Below, one piece after another: positions 13,394 through 21,365 of a stretch of 33,507 nt of DNA. The stretch lies in the NCBI GenBank assembly GCA_934322085.1, contig CAKRGF010000030.1, positions 1 through 33,507 on the forward strand, in the 5' to 3' direction. Below the pieces are notes generated by a model. It saw only the letters and a program-made list of their open reading frames with translations, did no database searches and was not told the DNA's origin. A program made the position numbers and the translations under genes. The stretch's first letter is position 1; each line of letters begins with the position of its first letter. Origin of the DNA: an uncultured Eubacterium sp. (GTDB lineage: Bacteria; Bacillota; Clostridia; Lachnospirales; Lachnospiraceae).

Positions 13394-15775
13394 TTGAAGA
13401 GACAGATGAAGAGACTCATTGTTTCAGCTGTAGCCCTTTCTCTTGTTGTTCCAGCACTTAGTGCGCCGGAAGCGGAAGCTGCGAAGAAGCCGTCACTGGC
13501 AAAAAGTGTTTCCGTAAATGTGGGCAAGACAAAGAAAGTTACAGTGAAAGGTGTTAAGACAAAACAGATCAAAAAGACAACATGGTCTGTGAAAAACAAG
13601 AAGGTTGCTGCATTATCCAAGAAGAAGAAAAATAGTGTAACAATCAAAGGAAAAAAGGCAGGAAATACAGTTTTGACTGCCAAAATTAAAGTAGGGAAAA
13701 AGTCCTACAAAAAGACTTGTAAGATTACAGTCAAAAAAGCAAACAAGGTAGTTGTAACACCGGTTCCGACAGCTGTGCCAACTAAGGATACGAAGGCAAC
13801 GGCAACACCAACTGCCGCACCGACGGCGGTACCAACCTTGCGTGCGCTTAATCAGAGCTACAAATCAGCAAAAGCACCGGCTGCGAAAGATCCGGAGACA
13901 TTTCCTACGACAGTACCGGAAGCAGTTATTGACCCAAAGACCGCTGTGGTCTATGAGGAGGATTTTGAAAGCGTTGAGGCAGGAACAAAATCGCAGGATT
14001 GTGTGACGGATGATACTCCGAATCCGGATGGATTACAGGGATGGATTCTTCGCTCGTTCTCAGATGATAACAACACCGGAAAAGATTATCTGGAGGTTGT
14101 TGATTCGAGTACACTTCAAACAGCAAACAGTGCAGTTGGCAAGAAAGTTCTCAAATGCCACCGTGAAGCAAATTCAAAGAGTTGGCAGGGAGCTATGCTT
14201 AATCTGTCAAAGAAATTAGAAGGTGGTGCTACTTACCGCGTTTCCTTTACTGCCTACAGCGAAGTGTCTTCATTGAATTTTAACGAACAGGTGATTCCGA
14301 TTGAAGGTGGCGATGAGTCTTATTCCTATATGCCGACTCGTATCACGGCAACCCGCTGGAAAACAACAAAAGGTCAGTGGAAAGATTTCGACTACGAAAT
14401 CACTGTGCCGGATGACATGTACTTCTATGGATTCTATTTCCAGAGTGATGATGGTACAACCGGCGATATGTATGTTGATAACATGAAGATTGTAAAAACT
14501 GCACAGCCATCCAAAGCAACGGATATTCCGAAACTGAAAGATATTTACAGTGATACTTTTGGTGTGGTAGCTGTTGGTGCATCGGCAAATGATCTTCTTG
14601 GAGATACAGCTTCTAAGTTCTTGAATGAACAGTACAATGGCTTTACTCCTGGTAACGAGATGAAACCGAATGCCGTTATGGATTCTGACAAAATTGATGC
14701 AGTGCCACTTGAAGATGCCAAAGCACAAGGATTGTATATTCCGGAAGGATATGACAAACAGGCAGATAACTCCGCAACTTATAACGTAACAGAGACTGTA
14801 GATGGAAAAGACAAAATTGTTAAAAAGACAGGTGTCGTTGTTCCTAAGTTGAAGTTCGACAAAATCGACCAGATTTTGACCGAGTGCCACGCAAAAGGAA
14901 TTAAACTTCGTGGACACACATTGCTGTGGCATGAGCAGACTCCGACCTATTTCTTCCAGAAGAGCTTCTCGGGTGTAAACAATAAGAGCAAAAATACATC
15001 CGAAGAAAACATGGATCTGCGTCTTGAATATTTTGTAAAGAATGTAATGGAACATGTTTTGAAGAAAGATTTGGAACTTGCCGGCGGCGATAAGAGCAAA
15101 TGCGTTCTCTATGCTTACGACGTTGTAAATGAGTACATGCACAGCGGAAGCCCGAAAGGAACATTCTGGAATACAATTTATGGTATTTCCGATAAAAAGA
15201 AAAATGACGGATATATGTCAAGTACCGGTGTTACACTTCGTCCGAAATTCGTGAAGGAAGCATTCCAGTGGGCAGATGAGATTTGTAAGAAATATAACCG
15301 TGACGATGTAAAACTGATGTATAATGATTTTAATACTTACCTTTGTCCGGAAGATGAGGTGCTTTTGATTGATTTCATCAATGAAGATGGTAAGATTTGT
15401 GATGGTCTTGGTATGCAGAGCCACTTGACGGTTGGCAATGCGGCACATAGCCCGGATTTGTATGCACAGGCACTTGAGTGCTTCCGCACAAATATGCCGG
15501 ATATGGATATTCATATTACAGAGATTGATGCCGGTTATACATCAACTGCAGATAAAGTAGTAACAGACCAGGATCAGGCTGCCTACTATGACCAGATTAT
15601 GGGTGCTCTTTTGCAGAGTAAGGCAAAGGGAACAAAGATTAGTGCCCTTGTTATCTGGAGTTTGTATGATGGTGTTTCATGGCGTGCAAGCAGTGTACCT
15701 TGCTTGTTCAATGGCTTGTATTCACCAAAATCTGCTTTCTTTGCAGTAGCAAACGCAAAGGATGCTTATAAGTAA
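13394..15775 (+). CDS. Secreted endo-1,4-beta-xylanase, cationic module-CBM-GH10 (paralogue)
   Basis: A 793-residue exported GH10 xylanase starting at TTG, with AAGGAGG 8 bases upstream. Signal peptide about 1-30 (LSLVVPALSAPEAEAA). Residues 31-120 are the lysine-rich acid-free module, followed by a Thr/Pro linker. A CBM22/CBM4_9-like module (about 190-375, opening VYEEDFESVEAGTK, closing DMYVDNMKIVKT) precedes GH10 (about 379-793). GH10 motifs: NEMKPNAVM, LRGHTLLWHEQTP, DVVNEY with acid/base Glu580, GLGMQSHL, ITEIDAGY with nucleophile Glu710, and VIWSLYDGVSWRA. It shares architecture with the preceding gene but has an inserted lysine/valine-rich loop near residues 465-485 (NVTETVDGKDKIVKK). 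This points to tandem duplication followed by divergence. Expression requires passage through the upstream terminator-like hairpin. Confidence 0.95.
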   Translation: MKRQMKRLIVSAVALSLVVPALSAPEAEAAKKPSLAKSVSVNVGKTKKVTVKGVKTKQIKKTTWSVKNKKVAALSKKKKNSVTIKGKKAGNTVLTAKIKVGKKSYKKTCKITVKKANKVVVTPVPTAVPTKDTKATATPTAAPTAVPTLRALNQSYKSAKAPAAKDPETFPTTVPEAVIDPKTAVVYEEDFESVEAGTKSQDCVTDDTPNPDGLQGWILRSFSDDNNTGKDYLEVVDSSTLQTANSAVGKKVLKCHREANSKSWQGAMLNLSKKLEGGATYRVSFTAYSEVSSLNFNEQVIPIEGGDESYSYMPTRITATRWKTTKGQWKDFDYEITVPDDMYFYGFYFQSDDGTTGDMYVDNMKIVKTAQPSKATDIPKLKDIYSDTFGVVAVGASANDLLGDTASKFLNEQYNGFTPGNEMKPNAVMDSDKIDAVPLEDAKAQGLYIPEGYDKQADNSATYNVTETVDGKDKIVKKTGVVVPKLKFDKIDQILTECHAKGIKLRGHTLLWHEQTPTYFFQKSFSGVNNKSKNTSEENMDLRLEYFVKNVMEHVLKKDLELAGGDKSKCVLYAYDVVNEYMHSGSPKGTFWNTIYGISDKKKNDGYMSSTGVTLRPKFVKEAFQWADEICKKYNRDDVKLMYNDFNTYLCPEDEVLLIDFINEDGKICDGLGMQSHLTVGNAAHSPDLYAQALECFRTNMPDMDIHITEIDAGYTSTADKVVTDQDQAAYYDQIMGALLQSKAKGTKISALVIWSLYDGVSWRASSVPCLFNGLYSPKSAFFAVANAKDAYK

Positions 15776-15797
15776 ATAAGAGGTTCTTAAAATAAAA

Positions 15798-15841
15798 ATA
15801 CCACCCGGTCAAAAATAATTTTTGGCGGGTGGTGTTTTTTT
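15798..15841 (+). terminator. Terminator at the end of the xylanase locus
   Basis: ACCACCCG (15800-15807) pairs with CGGGTGGT (15826-15833), with further AAAT/ATTT pairing inside, followed by G and T(7). Confidence 0.92.
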
Positions 15842-15864
15842 GTGGTAATTTAAAAACAGTTGTA

Positions 15865-15880
15865 GTATAATGTATTATAC
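15865..15880 (+). promoter_or_regulatory. Promoter -10 region inside an inverted repeat, Panacea operon
   Basis: GTATAAT (15865-15871) mirrors ATTATAC (15874-15880). The left arm contains a consensus TATAAT at 15866-15871, though no good -35 is seen. A palindrome covering the -10 element is the usual arrangement for autorepression by an antitoxin; here this is inference. Confidence 0.5.
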
Positions 15881-15907
15881 AAATGAATTATGTAAGGAGG
15901 GGGTTAT

Positions 15908-16330
15908 ATGTACAAAGCAATGGATTTGTCTGCGTATATTGTTTCGAAGTGTATCAAGGAGGATTGTCCTATTAGTAATTTACAGTTACAAAAGATTCTC
16001 TATTATATTCAAAAAGCTTTTTTAGATAAGGACAGTCTTGCGTTTTCAGATGATATAGAAGCTTGGCAATTTGGTCCGGTGGTGCCAAATGTATATGACC
16101 ATTATTGTGGATATGGCGCTATGCCGATTTCATTTTCATCAATAGAATATGAAGTAGGCAGTCAAGATAAGCAACTGATTGATTCAATTGTAGAAAGTAA
16201 ACGGATTTTAGCTCCATGGGATTTAGTTGAGGAGACACATAAAAAGGATGGTGCATGGGACAGGACCTATAAAGATGGTTTAGGAGCACATGAAGTGATT
16301 CCTGTAGAGTTAATAAAGGCGGTGGGATAA
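15908..16330 (+). CDS. Panacea-domain (DUF4065/SocA-like) protein, probable antitoxin
   Basis: A 140-residue protein matching the Panacea/DUF4065 pattern. The N-terminus MDLSAYIVSKCIKED is followed by ISNLQLQKILYYIQKAFL (the conserved LQKLLYYAQ-like segment), then DDIEAWQFGPVVPNVYDHY (the W-x-x-GPV-x-x-x-Y signature) and LVEETHKKDGAWDRTY at the C-terminus. Panacea domains are known as antitoxins that neutralise many unrelated toxins, including membrane-acting ones, and SocA is a proteolytic adaptor. AAGGAGGGGG lies 6 bases before the ATG. It is followed after 3 bp by a membrane protein, typical of a toxin-antitoxin pair. Both genes are visibly more AT-rich than the xylanases and prmA on either side, suggesting transfer. 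Family call is firm; antitoxin role is inferred. Confidence 0.88.
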   Translation: MYKAMDLSAYIVSKCIKEDCPISNLQLQKILYYIQKAFLDKDSLAFSDDIEAWQFGPVVPNVYDHYCGYGAMPISFSSIEYEVGSQDKQLIDSIVESKRILAPWDLVEETHKKDGAWDRTYKDGLGAHEVIPVELIKAVG

Positions 16331-16333
16331 AAG

Positions 16334-17245
16334 GTGATTTTGACAAAAGAAGAAACGCAACGAAAAGAATTTCGGGATATTCTCTTTGAATTATCTAAGA
16401 ATCAAAAATTTTTAAAAAGTGCCTCATATTGTTCTGGTATGTATAGGCGCCTTGAGGCACTTTATGATACAGAACCGACGGAAAAAGGTTTTCGTCATTA
16501 TTATTCTGATATTTTTGCAGTTTTGGTTGAAGTGAAATCAAATCCAGATTTGGGAGATATTAATATACTTGGACAAAATTTAAATGCATTAAAGAGTCAC
16601 TATAAAGTGAAAAATAAAGCGGCGGATGGCAAGCGTATGATAGATATAAGTGATGCAATAAGGAAGTTGTATGACCATGTAAATCTTGATATTGCGCGAA
16701 TTGCGTATTCGGATGCTACAGATAAACGAGTGTATGGTGAATCTACATTAAAAAATCTTGAAGGTGAAATTAATTATTTACAGAGAGAAATTCCAAAAGC
16801 AAAAGAAATAAAAGAAGATTATGAGAATACAGAAAAAAAGATTACAGAAGTTGAGGCAAAATTGGAGAATTCTCAAAGGGAATACATAGCTATTCTTGGA
16901 ATTTTTGCTGCTGTTGTGCTGGCTGTTACAGGAGGAATTGCATTTTCAACATCTGTGTTAAATAATCTTGCAAAAGCAAGTATTTACCGAACGGTTATTG
17001 TTTCGCTGATAATTGGACTCGTGCTGATAAATGTATTATTTGGATTGTTTTATTATATTAATTTACTTGTAAACAAAAATAAAAGGTTAGTTCCGCTGAT
17101 TGTATCAAATGTAGTCATTTTTATTTTATTGCTGGGAACGATAGTGGCTTGGAACTGCGGAATGGTAGAAAAGCGTGCTAAAAGGATAACTACTCAGGCT
17201 GAAAATATACATATAACGATAGATGGTGATACAATGATTACATAA
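16334..17245 (+). CDS. Coiled-coil membrane protein, candidate toxin paired with the Panacea protein
   Basis: A 303-residue protein of no recognised family. Residues 1-130 are a soluble helical domain, and about 135-183 form a charged coiled coil (LKNLEGEINYLQREIPKAKE...EKKITEVEAKLENSQ). Three hydrophobic segments follow at about 184-206 (IAILGIFAAVVLAVTGGIAF), 219-245 (VIVSLIIGLVLINVLFGLFY) and 254-276 (LIVSNVVIFILLLGTIVAW), then a short tail ending GDTMIT. There is no signal peptide. Soluble-domain plus multi-TM organisation resembles membrane-perturbing effectors such as SLATT proteins in outline only. It starts at GTG 3 bp after the Panacea gene; AAGGCGGTG at 16317-16325 serves as ribosome site. 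TTG at 16340 is an alternative. Position suggests a toxin; this is untested. Confidence 0.7.
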   Translation: MILTKEETQRKEFRDILFELSKNQKFLKSASYCSGMYRRLEALYDTEPTEKGFRHYYSDIFAVLVEVKSNPDLGDINILGQNLNALKSHYKVKNKAADGKRMIDISDAIRKLYDHVNLDIARIAYSDATDKRVYGESTLKNLEGEINYLQREIPKAKEIKEDYENTEKKITEVEAKLENSQREYIAILGIFAAVVLAVTGGIAFSTSVLNNLAKASIYRTVIVSLIIGLVLINVLFGLFYYINLLVNKNKRLVPLIVSNVVIFILLLGTIVAWNCGMVEKRAKRITTQAENIHITIDGDTMIT

Positions 17246-17284
17246 AAAAGCTAGTCAAAATCGATGATTTTGACTAGCTTTTTT
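17244..17284. terminator. Bidirectional terminator between the Panacea operon and prmA
   Basis: An 18-bp perfect stem (17244-17261 with 17267-17284, core AAGCTAGTCAAAAT) around a 5-base loop has an A-run on one side and a T-run on the other. It can therefore terminate both convergent transcripts. Confidence 0.95.
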
Positions 17285-17286
17285 TA

Positions 17287-18240
17287 TTAGATTGTCGCAA
17301 TAAAGCAGCACCATTCTTTCATATAGGTCACATCAAGAATTTCAAATCCATTTTCAAGTAACGCTTCACGTACTTCGGCTTCTTTCATATCAATAATGCC
17401 GGACGTAATGTAAAGACCGCCTTTTTTGAGGTGAGGTTTTACAACGCCTGTGAGCGGGATAATGACATCAGCAAGAATATTTGCTACTACGATGTCATGG
17501 CCGGTTCCGGCTTTCACCTTCAAAAAGGCGTTGTAAATCAAATCACCATCGTAAAGGGTGTAGTCAGAAGATGGAATATGATTCACTGCCATATTTTCAG
17601 CAGCAACTTTTACAGCAACTTCGTCAATGTCAATTGCGGTGGCATGCTTTGCACCAAGTTTCAAAGCGGCAATTGAGAGAATTCCGCTGCCACATCCGAC
17701 ATCAAGGACGGAGTCTCCGTTTTTTACATATTTATCAAGTGCCTGAATACAAAGCTTCGTTGTCTCGTGGGAACCGGTGCCAAAAGCAATACCGGGGTCG
17801 ATTTCGATAAGAATATCGGAATCTTTTTCTTTTTTATATTCTTCCCAAGTTGGCTTGATGACGATATCGTCGGCAGCACGAAAAGGTTTGAAAAATGTTT
17901 TCCAGTTATTAATCCAGTCCTTGTCCTCTGTTTCCGAAAGAGAAATGGTTCCTTTTCCGATTTCACAGAAAGGCTTGATTTCCTGAAAAATATTTTGTAC
18001 CTGAATCATGACTTTTTCCGGATCACAATTTTCCGGCTCCATGTAAAAGTGAACTTTTGCAGTCCCATCGTTATCTTCCGGGTCCGGCAAAATATCGACG
18101 AACATTTTTTTCTTGTCTTCTTCGCTTAATGGAAGATGGTCTTCAATTTCAATTCCTTCCACGCCGATTTCGTCAAGCATATAGCTAAGCATGTCCACGG
18201 CGTCTGTATGTGTATCAAGTGTAAAACGTATCCATTTCAT
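17287..18240 (-). CDS. prmA: Ribosomal protein L11 methyltransferase
   Basis: A 317-residue cytosolic SAM-dependent enzyme that trimethylates lysines of ribosomal protein L11. The N-terminal substrate domain (about 1-125) begins MKWIRFTLDTHTDAVDML. The Rossmann domain has IDPGIAFGTGSHETTKLCIQ (family signature with the Gly-Thr-Gly-x-H-x-T loop) near residues 147-166, then SVLDVGCGSGILSIAALKLGA (SAM motif I), IDIDEVAV, and VVANILADVI (the NPPY-equivalent NIL motif). Length is normal. AAAGGGG lies 8-9 bases before the ATG. The promoter is at 18273-18301. In many Firmicutes prmA is linked to dnaJ or rsmE; here it is alone. Confidence 0.96.
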   Translation of the reverse strand: MKWIRFTLDTHTDAVDMLSYMLDEIGVEGIEIEDHLPLSEEDKKKMFVDILPDPEDNDGTAKVHFYMEPENCDPEKVMIQVQNIFQEIKPFCEIGKGTISLSETEDKDWINNWKTFFKPFRAADDIVIKPTWEEYKKEKDSDILIEIDPGIAFGTGSHETTKLCIQALDKYVKNGDSVLDVGCGSGILSIAALKLGAKHATAIDIDEVAVKVAAENMAVNHIPSSDYTLYDGDLIYNAFLKVKAGTGHDIVVANILADVIIPLTGVVKPHLKKGGLYITSGIIDMKEAEVREALLENGFEILDVTYMKEWCCFIATI

Positions 18241-18272
18241 AGAGGGTACCCCTTTCTTGTCGTATACTGGAT

Positions 18273-18301
18273 ATTATAAAGAGAAGCAGGTGGAAAGTCA
18301 A
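18273..18301 (-). promoter_or_regulatory. Promoter of prmA
   Basis: Minus-strand TTGACT (18301-18296) and TATAAT (18278-18273) with a 17-base spacer, 33 bases before the prmA start. Confidence 0.85.
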
Positions 18302-18307
18302 ATTTAT

Positions 18308-18359
18308 CCTTAAAATCGTTTGTGCCAACGAACACTTGACACAAACTAACCTTAAAATC
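18308..18359 (+). repeat. Repeats in the prmA-recJ divergent region
   Basis: CCTTAAAATC occurs at 18308-18317 and again at 18350-18359, 42 bases apart. Between them GTTTGTG (18318-18324) mirrors CACAAAC (18340-18346). A TTGACA lies at 18336-18341 and another at 18391-18396, but neither has a good -10 for recJ. The meaning is unclear; it could be a regulatory site. Confidence 0.4.
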
Positions 18360-18432
18360 TACTGGAAAATCCACTGGGAATCAACTATACTTGACATATA
18401 CGAAAGCAGATTAGCAAAGTGAGGAAACAGTT

Positions 18433-20190
18433 GTGCGTGAAAAATGGATTGTGGAAACAAAAAAGGGAGATTTTAATGGCTTGTCGGCGAAGTTAAAGGT
18501 TTCGCCGCTGGCGGTGCGGTGTCTTATGAACCGCGGTGTTGAAAGTGAGCAGGAGATGCGGGAGTTTTTATATGGGACGCTTGACGATTTGCATGATCCT
18601 TTTTTGATGAAAGGGATGGATGAGGCGGTCCGAGAGATTGTAAAGGCGAAAGAGCAGGGGCGTAAGGTGGCAATTGCCTCGGATTTTGACTGCGATGGAA
18701 TTTTTTCCGCTTATATTTTGTGGAAGGGATTTCAAAAGATTGGATTGGATTCTGAAATTTTTACGCCGGACCGTGTAAAAGAAGGATACGGACTGAACCG
18801 ACGCATTGTAGATGAGGCGCTCGCCGGTGGACGTGATTTTCTTGTCACCTGCGATAATGGAATTGCGGCGAATGAGGAAGTGGATTATGCAAAGAAACTT
18901 GGTATGACGGTAATTGTTACCGACCACCATGAGGTGCAGGAGCAGATGCCGAATGCGGATGTTGTGCTGGACCCAAAGAGGGATGATGAGACATATCCAT
19001 TTCACGGGTTGTGTGGCGCCGGTGTGGCGTTTAAACTGATTTGTGCACTGTATGATGCGCAGCAGGTTCCGGCGGAAGCTAAGGATGAATTGTTAGAATA
19101 TGCCGGGATTGCGACGGTGGCTGATGTAATGGAACTGCAGGAGGAAAACCGGATTTTGGTAAAATATGGTTTGAAAGCACTTTCGCATACAAAAAACACA
19201 GGGCTTCGCGCATTGCTTAAAGTACAGGGATTGGATGATAAAGAGATTACAGCAGGTCATATTGGATTTATTCTGGGACCGTGCTTTAATGCGGCAGGGC
19301 GCATAGCGACCGTGGCAGAATCCTTTTCTCTCTTGATGGAAGAGGATGAAGAAAAGGCGTTAGAGAAAGCAGAGAAGTTAAAGGAAATTAATGAATCCCG
19401 CAAGCAAATGACAGAAGATGGTGCGGAAGAAGCCTATTTAAAACTGGCGGAGAAAGAGGCCAAAAATAAGCTGCCAAAGGTGCTGGTTGTATTACTGCCG
19501 GATACGCATGAGAGCCTTGTTGGTATTATTGCCGGACGGGTGAAGGAGAGGTACAACCGCCCAACGATTGTCTTTACGGAAACGGAAGATGGTCTTGTGA
19601 AAGGCTCCGGACGCTCGATTGAGGCGTATGATATGTTTCACGAACTGATGGTGTGCAAGGAGTTGATGGAGCGGTTTGGCGGTCACAAAATGGCGGCAGG
19701 CATGACACTTCACAAGAAGGATTTGCCGGAGTTAGAAAAGCGGTTAAATGAAAATTGTGTGCTGACAGAAGAGGATTTTCGTCCGGTTGTAAGAATTGAT
19801 GCACCGATGCCGATTGGCTACATAACAGAAACGTTGTTAAGCGAAATTGAAAAAATGGAGCCGTTTGGCGTGGGAAATCCAAAGCCGATTTTTGCGGAAC
19901 AGCATTTTCGCATTTTGTCGGGGCGTAAATTCGGTCAGGAGGGAACGGTGTTAAAGTTACAGGTGCAAAACGATGCCGGCAATCGCATCGGGGCGGTCTG
20001 CTTCCGACGGACCGAGGAGTTTGAGCAGTTTGTCATTGCGGAATGGGGCGAAGCCGAGTTAAAGCGGATGTACGAAGGGCGCGAAAATCTGTTAGACATT
20101 GCATTTACTTATTATCCGTCGGTGAATGAATATAATGGACGCCGTGAGTTACAGATACAAATTGCCGGCTGGTGCCGGATTCCACGATAG
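18433..20190 (+). CDS. recJ: Single-stranded-DNA-specific exonuclease RecJ
   Basis: A 585-residue 5'-3' ssDNA exonuclease of the DHH superfamily, used in recombination and repair. The metal-binding motif DFDCDG starts at residue 84, CDNGIA follows near 140, and the name-giving Asp-His-His is at 164-166 in VTDHHEVQ. GLCGAGVAFKL and FNAAGRI are also present. The DHHA1 domain carries VVLLPDTHESLVGIIAGRVKERYNRPTI and GSGRSIEAYDM...FGGHKMAAGMTL, followed by an OB-like C-terminal domain. Length fits the short RecJ type. GTG at 18433 is the start, with GTGAGG 8 bases upstream. It is followed after 11 bp by a glycosyltransferase gene, so the two probably share a transcript although their functions are unrelated. 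Confidence 0.96.
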   Translation: MREKWIVETKKGDFNGLSAKLKVSPLAVRCLMNRGVESEQEMREFLYGTLDDLHDPFLMKGMDEAVREIVKAKEQGRKVAIASDFDCDGIFSAYILWKGFQKIGLDSEIFTPDRVKEGYGLNRRIVDEALAGGRDFLVTCDNGIAANEEVDYAKKLGMTVIVTDHHEVQEQMPNADVVLDPKRDDETYPFHGLCGAGVAFKLICALYDAQQVPAEAKDELLEYAGIATVADVMELQEENRILVKYGLKALSHTKNTGLRALLKVQGLDDKEITAGHIGFILGPCFNAAGRIATVAESFSLLMEEDEEKALEKAEKLKEINESRKQMTEDGAEEAYLKLAEKEAKNKLPKVLVVLLPDTHESLVGIIAGRVKERYNRPTIVFTETEDGLVKGSGRSIEAYDMFHELMVCKELMERFGGHKMAAGMTLHKKDLPELEKRLNENCVLTEEDFRPVVRIDAPMPIGYITETLLSEIEKMEPFGVGNPKPIFAEQHFRILSGRKFGQEGTVLKLQVQNDAGNRIGAVCFRRTEEFEQFVIAEWGEAELKRMYEGRENLLDIAFTYYPSVNEYNGRRELQIQIAGWCRIPR

Positions 20191-20201
20191 GAGGATAGAA
20201 T

Positions 20202-21155
20202 ATGATTGAGATTAGTTTATGCATGATTGCGAAAAATGAGGAGAAAGTTCTCGCACGCTGTCTGGATAGTGTGGCAGATTTAGTGGATGAAATTGTGATT
20301 GTTGACACCGGATCTACGGATGCAACAAAGAAAATTGCGGCAAATTATACGGATAAAATCTACGATTTTACATGGGTGGATGATTTTTCGGCGGCGAGAA
20401 ATTTTGCTTTTTCTAAGGCAGAAAAAGACTATATTTATACAGCGGATGCGGATGAGGTAATTAACGAGGAAAACAGAAAACGTTTTCGCGAATTAAAGGA
20501 AGTGCTTTTGCCGGAGATTGAGATTGTGCAGATGAAATATGGCAACCAATTATCCCATGGAACTGCATATAATTTTGACGAAGAGTATCGTCCGAAACTT
20601 TTTAAAAGACTTCGGGAATTTACATGGATTGAACCGATTCACGAGATGGTTCGCTTAGATCCGGTCGTTTTTGATTCGGATATAGTCATTGGGCACTATC
20701 CGGAGAGCAACCACTGTAAGCGTGATTTTGCAACTTTTCAGAAACACATTCACAAAGGACTTCGGCTGTCAAAACGGCTGCATCACATGTATGCGATGGA
20801 GTTGTATATTTCCGGGGATGATGAAGATTTTCTGGAGGCAGAAGAATTTTTTTCGGCGTCTGTCATGGACCCGGAGCGAAGTGCGGATGAGATGAAGGAA
20901 GCTGCGTGCGTGGTCTGTCGTGCGGCAAGAATCCGGAAAGACGCGGGCATCATGATGAAAATGGCATTGAAGGATATGCTCACCGAAGGCTCCGCCGAAA
21001 TGTGTTTTGAACTGGGCGAGTATTTCCATGAGAGAGGCGATGATTCCGAGGCGTCACTGTGGTATTACAATGCGATGCATGAGGCACCGAGTATATTGAA
21101 TATCCATACATCGACGGATTGGCCGGAGAAACGGCTGGCGGAGATTAAAAAATAA
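20202..21155 (+). CDS. Family 2 glycosyltransferase with C-terminal helical repeats
   Basis: A 317-residue cytosolic GT-A enzyme. The N-terminus ISLCMIAKNEEKVLARCLDSV, then EIVIVDTGSTDATKKIA, and WVDDFSAARNFAFSKA...YTADADEV show the nucleotide-sugar pocket and the DAD/DxD-type metal motif at about residues 80-84. FTWIEPIHEMV follows near 148. The C-terminal 110 residues are helical and TPR-like (EAEEFFSASVMDP...CFELGEYFHERGDDSEASLWYYNAM), an arrangement common in Firmicute GT2/TPR proteins such as those acting in peptide or cell-wall glycosylation. No membrane segment. AGGAGG precedes the ATG by 7 bases and it lies 11 bp behind recJ. Sugar and acceptor cannot be told from sequence. Confidence 0.9.
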   Translation: MIEISLCMIAKNEEKVLARCLDSVADLVDEIVIVDTGSTDATKKIAANYTDKIYDFTWVDDFSAARNFAFSKAEKDYIYTADADEVINEENRKRFRELKEVLLPEIEIVQMKYGNQLSHGTAYNFDEEYRPKLFKRLREFTWIEPIHEMVRLDPVVFDSDIVIGHYPESNHCKRDFATFQKHIHKGLRLSKRLHHMYAMELYISGDDEDFLEAEEFFSASVMDPERSADEMKEAACVVCRAARIRKDAGIMMKMALKDMLTEGSAEMCFELGEYFHERGDDSEASLWYYNAMHEAPSILNIHTSTDWPEKRLAEIKK

Positions 21156-21170
21156 CAGATATATCGAATA

Positions 21171-21237
21171 AACAAGGGATGATTTCTAATTTTATCAGTT
21201 ATAACTGATAAAATTCAAAATTGTTCCTTGTTTTTTT
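21171..21237 (+). terminator. Two-tier terminator after the recJ operon
   Basis: The inner perfect palindrome 21188-21215 (core ATTTTATCAGTTATAACTG) is nested in AACAAGG (21171-21177) and CCTTGTT (21226-21232), followed by a T-run. Confidence 0.88.
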
Positions 21238-21268
21238 GTTGTAAATGGGATTAATTTTGCGAAAGAAG

Positions 21269-21297
21269 TTGAAGTGCGGCGTGTTTTCATGTATAAT
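21269..21297 (+). promoter_or_regulatory. Promoter of purA
   Basis: TTGAAG (21269-21274) and TATAAT (21292-21297), spacer 17, with TG just before the -10 (extended type). The leader is about 60 bases; I see no riboswitch in it. Confidence 0.8.
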
Positions 21298-21365
21298 ATT
21301 AACGCATGTGCTTTTTGATGCAAATAATTGGTGCCGCGAAGGCGGGACATTAAGGAGGAATGGCT

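Noticed and set aside
14270..15142. Minus-strand 290-residue frame inside the second xylanase
   Set aside because: Fully antisense to a GH10 gene with all catalytic motifs; no family features and no ribosome site.
21298..21365. Possible purine riboswitch before purA
   Set aside because: The leader is only about 60 bases and I see neither the conserved junction sequences nor a downstream terminator/antiterminator pair.
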